From an uncultured Aliiroseovarius sp. (GTDB lineage Bacteria > Pseudomonadota > Alphaproteobacteria > Rhodobacterales > Rhodobacteraceae), in NCBI GenBank assembly GCA_938023895.1, contig CALJDH010000308.1, positions 1 to 11,271 on the forward strand: DNA of 11,271 nt. The letters run 5' to 3'. Every line of letters begins with the position of its first letter. Position 1 is the first letter of the stretch. Both the position numbers and the translations under genes were made by a program. This document shows positions 7,210 through 11,271 of this stretch, piece after piece. Below the pieces are notes generated by a model. That model was not told where the DNA came from. It saw only the letters and a list, made by a program, of their open reading frames with translations, and ran no database searches.

Positions 7210-8148
7210 ATGGCGCTGTTGAACTTCCGCAAGAAGCCGACCGAAGGTCAGGCCAATGCCGCATCCCCCGAACTTCAGGCTTTTCTGAAGGGCTATTCGA
7301 TTGAAGTTATGCCGCGTACGGCTGGCAAGGTCGAAGACTTCCGTGACCTTTTACCCGAAGGCACGCGCGTCTATATCGCCCATATCGAAGGCACACCGAT
7401 CGAGGACATGGTCGCCACTGCCAAGCGCATCAAGGAAGAAGGCTTCGACGTGATGCCCCACTTCCCGGCGCGCATCATTAAGGACAAAGCCACTCTGGCC
7501 GACTGGATTGACCAGTACCAAGGCGAAGCCGACGTCAAACAGGGCCTGATCCTTGCCGGCGGCGTCGCCCAGCCTGTTGGCGATTTCGACAGCTCGATGC
7601 AGCTGCTGGAAACTGGCCTCTTTGATCAGGCGGGCTTCACCAACCTGCACGTCGCCGGTCACCCCGAGCCCAACTTGGATATCGACCCCAATGGCGGCCG
7701 TGCCAACACCTATGCGGCGCTGGACTGGAAACAAGAGTTTTCTAAACGCACCGACGCCGAGATGGCACTGGCAACCCAGTTCTGCTTCGAGGCCGAGCCG
7801 GTCATCGCATGGGCCAACGAACTGGCCGAGCGCGGCATGAACCTGCCGATCCATATCGGCATCGCGGGTCCGGCCAAGCTGCAGACCATGATCAAGTTCG
7901 CCATTGCCTGTGGCGTCGGCCCGTCCCTGAAAGTTCTGCAAAAACGCGCCAAGGACGTGTCGAAGCTGCTTTTGCCGCACGAGCCGACCGAGGTTCTGAA
8001 CGATCTGGCGCTGCACAAGGCCGCCAACCCCGACTTCAACATCACCCAGGTGCACTTCTTCCCGCTGGGCGGGATCAAGACCAATGCCAACTGGGCCATC
8101 GAGCACGGCGGAAACAACACCGCCCCTGTGAACGCGACCAAAGGATAA
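7210..8148 (+). CDS. metF: Methylenetetrahydrofolate reductase family protein (divergent MetF)
   Basis: MetF enzymes reduce 5,10-methylene-THF to 5-methyl-THF, normally with FAD and NAD(P)H. This 312-residue TIM-barrel protein keeps several family landmarks: SIEVMPR (residues 30-36) in place of the SFEFFPP strand, with Glu32 as the expected proton donor; AHIEGTPIEDM (57-67); AGHPEPN (149-155) in place of the GYPExHPE loop; and ATQFCFE (188-194), carrying the folate-contacting Gln. Where E. coli MetF has the LRGD loop with Asp120, this protein reads LAGG (115-118), so the flavin and folate chemistry may differ. The symbol is meant at family level. Six bases separate its stop from the methyltransferase start, so product and consumer of methyl-THF are co-expressed. 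Codon use (CTG, GGC, GCC, ATC dominant) suggests high expression. Alternatives, such as a reductase with another one-carbon substrate or a flavin-free form, are possible. Confidence 0.85.
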   Translation: MALLNFRKKPTEGQANAASPELQAFLKGYSIEVMPRTAGKVEDFRDLLPEGTRVYIAHIEGTPIEDMVATAKRIKEEGFDVMPHFPARIIKDKATLADWIDQYQGEADVKQGLILAGGVAQPVGDFDSSMQLLETGLFDQAGFTNLHVAGHPEPNLDIDPNGGRANTYAALDWKQEFSKRTDAEMALATQFCFEAEPVIAWANELAERGMNLPIHIGIAGPAKLQTMIKFAIACGVGPSLKVLQKRAKDVSKLLLPHEPTEVLNDLALHKAANPDFNITQVHFFPLGGIKTNANWAIEHGGNNTAPVNATKG

Positions 8149-8154
8149 TCAAGA

Positions 8155-9228
8155 ATGACCCGTACCATCGTCGAAAGCGCGACCAAGACCTCGATCATCG
8201 GCTTTGACCAGCCGTTCTCGGTGATCGGCGAGCGCATCAACCCGACTGGCCGCAAGATCCTGAATGAAGAGCTGGAGCGCGACGATTTCAGCCGCGTTGA
8301 GGCCGACGCCCTAGCACAAGTTGCTGCTGGCGCGACCATTCTGGACATCAACTCGGGCGCTGTATTCTCGAACAAGATGGCCGAAGACCCGCGTTATGCC
8401 GACAACAACTTTGTTGAACCGGACCTGATGCGCAAACTGGTCGAGACCGTTCAGGCCGTCACCGACTGCCCCCTGTGCATCGACTCGTCGGTTCCCGGTG
8501 CACTGGAAGCCGGCCTGGAAGCAGCCAATGGTCGCCCGCTTCTGAACTCGGTTACCGGTGAAGAAGAGCGTCTGGAGCTGGTTCTGCCGCTGGTCAAGAA
8601 ATACAACGTTCCGGTTGTCGCGATTTCGAACGACGACACCGGCATCTCGGAAGACCCCGAAGTGCGCTTTGCGGTCGCCAAAAAGATCGTTGAACGCGCG
8701 GCTGATTTCGGCATCCCCGCCCACGACATCGTGGTTGACCCGCTGGTCATGCCAATCGGCGCCATGGGCACCGCTGGCCTGCAAGTGTTTGAACTGAACC
8801 GCCGTCTGCGCGACGAGCTGGGCGTGAACACCACCTGTGGCGCCTCGAACATCTCGTTCGGCCTGCCCAACCGCCACGGCATCAACAATGCCTTCCTGCC
8901 GATGGCAATGGCCACCGGCATGACCTCGGCGATCATGAACCCGATCGCCCTGCCCGTCGGCCCGAAGAAACTGGCCGAGAAAAAGGCCGAGATCGAAGCC
9001 AAGGGCATCGTTGTCCCGGCCGATATGGATGACGAGACCTTCTGCCAGGTCTTCGGTCTGGGCTCGACCAAGCCGCGTGCCGGTAAGGAAATGGAGGCCA
9101 TCCGCGCTGCCAACTTCCTGACCAACAACGACGAAGGTGGTGCCAACTGGATCGCCTTCAACAAGCCTGCTGGCGATGCAGCCGGTGGTGCTGGTGGCCG
9201 TCGTGGCGGCCGTCGTCGTCGCGGCTAA
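8155..9228 (+). CDS. Methyltetrahydrofolate:corrinoid methyltransferase (pterin-binding) with Arg/Gly tail
   Basis: This 357-residue protein has the dihydropteroate-synthase-like TIM barrel (PF00809) of AcsE/MeTr and of the folate module of MetH. It moves the N5-methyl group between THF and a cobalamin carried on another protein. Visible motifs: GERINPTGR (25-33), LDINSG (63-68), CIDSS (108-112), NSVTGE (131-136), VDPLVMPIG (194-202), and GASNISFGLPNR (229-240), whose Asn232 matches the folate-N5-contacting Asn of AcsE. The barrel ends near residue 300. A roughly 55-residue extension follows, ending in GGAGGRRGGRRRRG, which AcsE lacks. No cobalamin-binding (DxHxxG) or activation domain is present, so the partner must be a separate protein. 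The ATG at 8155 uses AAAGGA at 8140-8145, inside the end of the MetF-like gene. Strong codon bias (TCG Ser, CTG Leu, GGC Gly) suggests abundant protein. A split methionine synthase or a methylamine/betaine demethylation route are the main candidate roles. Confidence 0.9.
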   Translation: MTRTIVESATKTSIIGFDQPFSVIGERINPTGRKILNEELERDDFSRVEADALAQVAAGATILDINSGAVFSNKMAEDPRYADNNFVEPDLMRKLVETVQAVTDCPLCIDSSVPGALEAGLEAANGRPLLNSVTGEEERLELVLPLVKKYNVPVVAISNDDTGISEDPEVRFAVAKKIVERAADFGIPAHDIVVDPLVMPIGAMGTAGLQVFELNRRLRDELGVNTTCGASNISFGLPNRHGINNAFLPMAMATGMTSAIMNPIALPVGPKKLAEKKAEIEAKGIVVPADMDDETFCQVFGLGSTKPRAGKEMEAIRAANFLTNNDEGGANWIAFNKPAGDAAGGAGGRRGGRRRRG

Positions 9229-9250
9229 GGCTGACACCTATAACACAAGC

Positions 9251-9278
9251 AAAGGCCCGCCATTTTGGTGGGCCTTTT
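9251..9278 (+). terminator. Intrinsic terminator closing the one-carbon cassette
   Basis: AAAGGCCCGCCA (9251-9262) pairs with TGGTGGGCCTTT (9266-9277) with one G-T pair and a TTT loop, followed by TTTT ending at 9278. It begins 22 bases after the methyltransferase stop. It is likely also usable leftwards because of the AAA/TTT symmetry, but no gene converges on it. Confidence 0.88.
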
Positions 9279-9340
9279 CCTTTCAGTGTGCGCCAAATCC
9301 ACAAAATCATGGAAAAAACGCTCTTTAAGGCCCCTCTGGC

Positions 9341-9463
9341 TTGCGTCAACGATTAACTTGCCTATCATCAACCCCGTTCGCAGTTCCGTCCCGGGACATT
9401 TTATTTCGGGGGCTACGGGGCTTTTAACTATCGATTTAGATCTACAACGCCGGAGTAATATCC
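9341..9463 (+). promoter_or_regulatory. Putative promoter and leader of the small lipoprotein gene
   Basis: TTGCGT (9341-9346) and TATCAT (9363-9368) are 16 bases apart. The -10 match is good (five of six) and the -35 is weak. The leader that would follow, about 90 bases, contains a perfect 10-bp palindrome GTCCCGGGAC (9388-9397) flanked by CCCCGT (9372-9377) and ACGGGG (9415-9420), which are complementary and could close a larger stem. The ribosome site GGAG (9452-9455) lies eight bases before the ATG. No known riboswitch was recognised. Confidence 0.4.
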
Positions 9464-9589
9464 ATGAAAGTTACCGCTACGCTTCTTCTGATTGCGATGA
9501 CCACCCTTGCCGCTTGCGCCACCCAGCCCGAGCCCGAGCCCATGGTTGTCGCCGAACCGACCTATGACAAAATGGGCAACCCTATGTAA
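9464..9589 (+). CDS. Small secreted lipoprotein, 41 residues
   Basis: The reading frame encodes MKVTATLLLIAMTTLAAC followed by 23 residues. It has a classic type II signal peptide: Lys at position 2, a hydrophobic core (LLLIAM), and the lipobox LAAC with lipidated Cys18. The mature product would be a 24-residue lipopeptide with an acidic Pro-Glu repeat (PEPEP) and the ending YDKMGNPM. It should be anchored in the inner leaflet of the outer membrane or in the inner membrane. The gene is supported by a ribosome site eight bases upstream, a dedicated strong terminator 18 bases downstream and an isolated position between two terminators. Size and style recall entericidin-like and other tiny alphaproteobacterial lipoproteins, but I do not recognise a named family. 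Function is unknown. Confidence 0.78.
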   Translation: MKVTATLLLIAMTTLAACATQPEPEPMVVAEPTYDKMGNPM

Positions 9590-9607
9590 TGGCGGCCTTA
9601 CCCAAAG

Positions 9608-9637
9608 AAAGCCCGCGCCTGTCGCGGGCTTTTTTTT
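9608..9637 (+). terminator. Strong intrinsic terminator of the lipoprotein gene
   Basis: AAAGCCCGCG (9608-9617) and CGCGGGCTTT (9623-9632) form a perfect ten-pair stem with a CCTGT loop. The T-run is eight bases (9630-9637). It separates the lipoprotein from the CoA-transferase gene. Confidence 0.93.
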
Positions 9638-9648
9638 GCGCGAACCGA

Positions 9649-9677
9649 TTGAGCTCACGCAAATCAACCACCATAAC
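9649..9677 (+). promoter_or_regulatory. Candidate sigma70-type promoter for the CoA-transferase gene
   Basis: TTGAGC (9649-9654) and CATAAC (9672-9677) match four of six consensus positions each, with an ideal 17-base spacer. They lie just after the preceding terminator and about 48 bases before the GTG start at 9725. Confidence 0.4.
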
Positions 9678-9724
9678 GCGAGTGCAAACAACCCCAAAAG
9701 ATTGCGAGTAAAGGGTCATTAATC

Positions 9725-10894
9725 GTGCCGATAGCTACACGCCCTCCACTTGAGGGGATCACCATTTTGGACCTGACCCATGTTCTGGCAGGCCCCTATT
9801 GCTCGATGATCTTGTCGGATCTAGGGGCAAAGGTGATTAAGGTCGAGCAACCCGGCATTGGCGATGACACACGGCATTTCCCACCATTTCGCAACGGTCA
9901 CAGCGCCTATTTCGCCACCATCAATCGTGACAAGCAGTCGATCACCCTGAACCTGAAGGACGAGGCAGATCGAGCGGTTTTCGAACGGTTGTTGGCGCAG
10001 GTCGACGTGGTAATGGAGAATTACCGCCCCGGCGTGATGGAGCGGCTGGGTTATGGCTATGACACCCTGTCCGAACGCCACCCGCATCTGATCTATGGTG
10101 CAGTGTCGGGCTTCGGGCACACAGGACCCGACGCCCTGAACCCCGCCTATGACATGGTGGTACAGGCGCGTGGCGGTGTCATGTCGATCACAGGTGAAAA
10201 GAACCGCGAGCCAGTGCGGGTTGGGGCCTCGGTTGGCGATATCGTGGCGGGGATGTTTCTGGGCCATGGATTGCTGGCCGCGCTTTACCAGCGTGAGAAG
10301 ACCGGCAAAGGGCAGAAGATCGATGTGGCAATGCTGGACAGCCAGCTGGCCATCATCGAGCACGCAATCGCCATCACGGGAGAAACCGGCACCCCACCCG
10401 AACCCTCCGGCGCACGTCACCCCTCGATCGCGCCGTTCGAGACCTATCACACGGCGGATGGGCTGATGGTCATCGCATGTGGCAACGATGTGCTGTTCAA
10501 AAAGTTCTGTCAGGTCCTCGGAAAGCCGAAATGGGCCACACGGCCCGAGTTTAAAAACAACCTCGCACGTTGTGAAAACGTGCAACTGCTGCGGCGTCGG
10601 ATCGAAACCGTAACTCTTGGGAAATCACGCGCGCATTGGCTTGAGCTTCTGACCGCAGAAGGTATCCCATGCGGACCAATTCAGAACGTAGCCGAAGCCA
10701 TGCAAGACCCGCAAATCTTGGCGCGTAACATGGTCAAACACCTGCCCGCCCCGGATGGTGGCAAGCCGTTCATCGCAGCAGGAAACCCGATCAAGATGAG
10801 CAGCCTGGACGACACACATGACCCCGGCGCAGCGCCCTTGTTAGACGGTGATCGCGCTGAAATTCTGGATTGGCTGGCAGAACAAGAGCGCTGA
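9725..10894 (+). CDS. Class III (CaiB/BaiF) CoA-transferase family protein
   Basis: Family III CoA-transferases move CoA between acyl-CoA and a free acid through an aspartyl-CoA thioester; formyl-CoA:oxalate, carnitine and succinyl-CoA-dependent transferases belong here. The 389-residue length is typical. Visible signatures: ILDLTHVLAGPYCSMILSDLGA (residues 14-35), KVIKVEQP (36-43), the domain block VMENYRPGVMERLG (96-109), and VGASVGDIVAGM (166-177), whose Asp172 matches the catalytic Asp169 of formyl-CoA transferase. TGKGQKIDVAMLDS follows (193-206). The GTG start at 9725 has AAAGGG (9710-9715) nine bases upstream; no ATG lies near the N-terminus. Substrate cannot be assigned from sequence. 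It sits between the folate cassette and the RACo-like gene with no clear terminator after it, so it could be co-transcribed with the latter. Confidence 0.9.
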   Translation: MPIATRPPLEGITILDLTHVLAGPYCSMILSDLGAKVIKVEQPGIGDDTRHFPPFRNGHSAYFATINRDKQSITLNLKDEADRAVFERLLAQVDVVMENYRPGVMERLGYGYDTLSERHPHLIYGAVSGFGHTGPDALNPAYDMVVQARGGVMSITGEKNREPVRVGASVGDIVAGMFLGHGLLAALYQREKTGKGQKIDVAMLDSQLAIIEHAIAITGETGTPPEPSGARHPSIAPFETYHTADGLMVIACGNDVLFKKFCQVLGKPKWATRPEFKNNLARCENVQLLRRRIETVTLGKSRAHWLELLTAEGIPCGPIQNVAEAMQDPQILARNMVKHLPAPDGGKPFIAAGNPIKMSSLDDTHDPGAAPLLDGDRAEILDWLAEQER

Positions 10895-10976
10895 TTGCCC
10901 AGCACAGACAAAAAACGGCGTTTCCCGTCCATTTATGCCGCAAGCAGGCATTGCGCATGCCGGTGTGTCGCCTAAA

Positions 10977-10991
10977 TTGATGGAAAATCAA
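10977..10991. promoter_or_regulatory. TTGAT-N5-ATCAA dyad upstream of the RACo-like gene
   Basis: TTGAT (10977-10981) and ATCAA (10987-10991) are exact inverted half-sites identical to those of an FNR/FnrL box, but the spacer is five bases (GGAAA) rather than the usual four. The centre is 25 bases before the ATG. It may be a weak or repressing FnrL-type site, another regulator's operator, or chance. The 114-base gap around it also contains GGCAT-N5-ATGCC (10947-10961) and no convincing terminator. Confidence 0.25.
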
Positions 10992-11008
10992 CAGGAAAGA
11001 CGCGCGCA

Positions 11009-11271
11009 ATGTCTCAGGATCCTTTGGTCATCTTCACCCCCTCGGGCAAACGGGGCCGCTTCCCGGTTGGCACCCCCATTCTAACCGCAGCCCGCCAATT
11101 GGGCGTGGATCTGGACTCGGTCTGTGGTGGGCGTGGCATCTGTTCGAAATGTCAGGTCACCCCCAGCTTTGGCGAGTTTCCAAAGCACGGCGTCACCGTC
11201 GAAGAGGACGCCCTGTCGGAATGGAACAAGGTCGAGCAGCGCTATGACGACATCCGCGGCCTGCCCAAAGG
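11009..11271 (+). CDS. ASKHA/RACo-type corrinoid reactivator, N-terminal 2Fe-2S domain, cut by window edge
   Basis: Eighty-seven codons are visible, starting MSQDPLVIFTPSGKRGRFPVGTPIL, with a plant-type 2Fe-2S ferredoxin fold. Three cluster ligands are seen at Cys39, Cys44 and Cys47 (CGGRGICSKC); the fourth should lie beyond the edge. This N-terminus resembles the long RACo/RamA-related proteins (ferredoxin domain plus DUF4445/ASKHA ATPase domain) that use ATP and low-potential electrons to reduce inactive Co(II)-corrinoid to Co(I). The tract after the cysteines (TVEEDALSEWNKVEQRYDDIRGL) fits that group better than free ferredoxins. The start ATG at 11009 has AGGAAAG (10993-10999) upstream. 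Placement near a methyl-THF:corrinoid methyltransferase strengthens the call. A plain ferredoxin or oxidoreductase subunit remains possible because the ATPase part is not visible. Confidence 0.75.
   Translation, partial: MSQDPLVIFTPSGKRGRFPVGTPILTAARQLGVDLDSVCGGRGICSKCQVTPSFGEFPKHGVTVEEDALSEWNKVEQRYDDIRGLPK

Noticed and set aside
8311..9237. A 308-codon open frame on the - strand opposite the corrinoid methyltransferase gene
   Set aside because: It lies antisense to a gene with intact motifs and strong codon bias; the composition is His/Gly/Val-rich shadow sequence with no recognisable domain.
9309..9356. A 15-residue open frame in the gap after the cassette terminator
   Set aside because: No ribosome site, no recognisable features and it overlaps the putative lipoprotein promoter.
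10909..10942. Possible terminator after the CoA-transferase gene (ACGG/CCGT near a run of A)
   Set aside because: Only four pairs can form and there is no T-run of useful length, so read-through to the next gene cannot be excluded.
10977..10991. Canonical FNR/FnrL box
   Set aside because: The half-sites are five bases apart instead of four, so it is listed only as an unassigned dyad.

Overview
The window looks like chromosomal DNA of a Roseobacter-group (Rhodobacterales) alphaproteobacterium. The grounds are GC content near 60% by eye, the one-base-overlapping Ppx/GppA-rlmE pair, and a cobalamin/folate one-carbon gene set of a kind I associate with that group. No rRNA, tRNA, IS element, CRISPR array or phage gene was seen. 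Gene density is ordinary, and codon use looks uniform apart from strongly biased, probably highly expressed, one-carbon genes at 7210-9228.

Left part (1-3036, + strand): the 3' two-thirds of an AMP-forming acyl-CoA ligase, then a cytosolic DsbA/FrnE-type thiol oxidoreductase and a Bcr/CflA-type MFS exporter whose reading frames overlap or nearly touch. A hairpin at 3043-3077 can end transcription from both sides. Right of it, on the - strand, lies betB (betaine aldehyde dehydrogenase, 3097-4551).

Middle (4721-6594, - strand): a Ppx/GppA phosphatase gene followed by rlmE (23S rRNA 2'-O-methyltransferase), overlapping by one base and probably translationally coupled.

Right part (6595-11271, + strand): a 292-base divergent control region holds a perfect 17-bp inverted repeat. 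It precedes a compact three-gene cassette: a 98-residue protein I associate with the family annotated only as 'virulence factor', a divergent methylenetetrahydrofolate reductase, and a methyltetrahydrofolate:corrinoid methyltransferase (pterin-binding) with an Arg/Gly-rich C-terminal tail. A strong terminator closes the cassette. Next come an unlisted 41-residue lipoprotein with its own terminator, a class III (CaiB/BaiF) CoA-transferase, and the first 87 codons of a 2Fe-2S protein that resembles the N-terminus of RACo/RamA-type corrinoid reactivators.

The cassette and the RACo-like gene suggest one theme: methylene-THF is reduced to methyl-THF, the methyl group is passed to a separate cobalamin protein, and inactive Co(II) is reductively rescued by the RACo-like protein. 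As I recall, Rhodobacterales such as Phaeobacter and Dinoroseobacter use a split cobalamin-dependent methionine synthase plus a RamA-like reactivator, and these genes could be part of that system. The corrinoid protein and the methyl acceptor or donor enzyme are not in this window. The novel-looking parts are the conserved small partner gene, the altered MetF signature, the Arg/Gly tail and the leader dyad.
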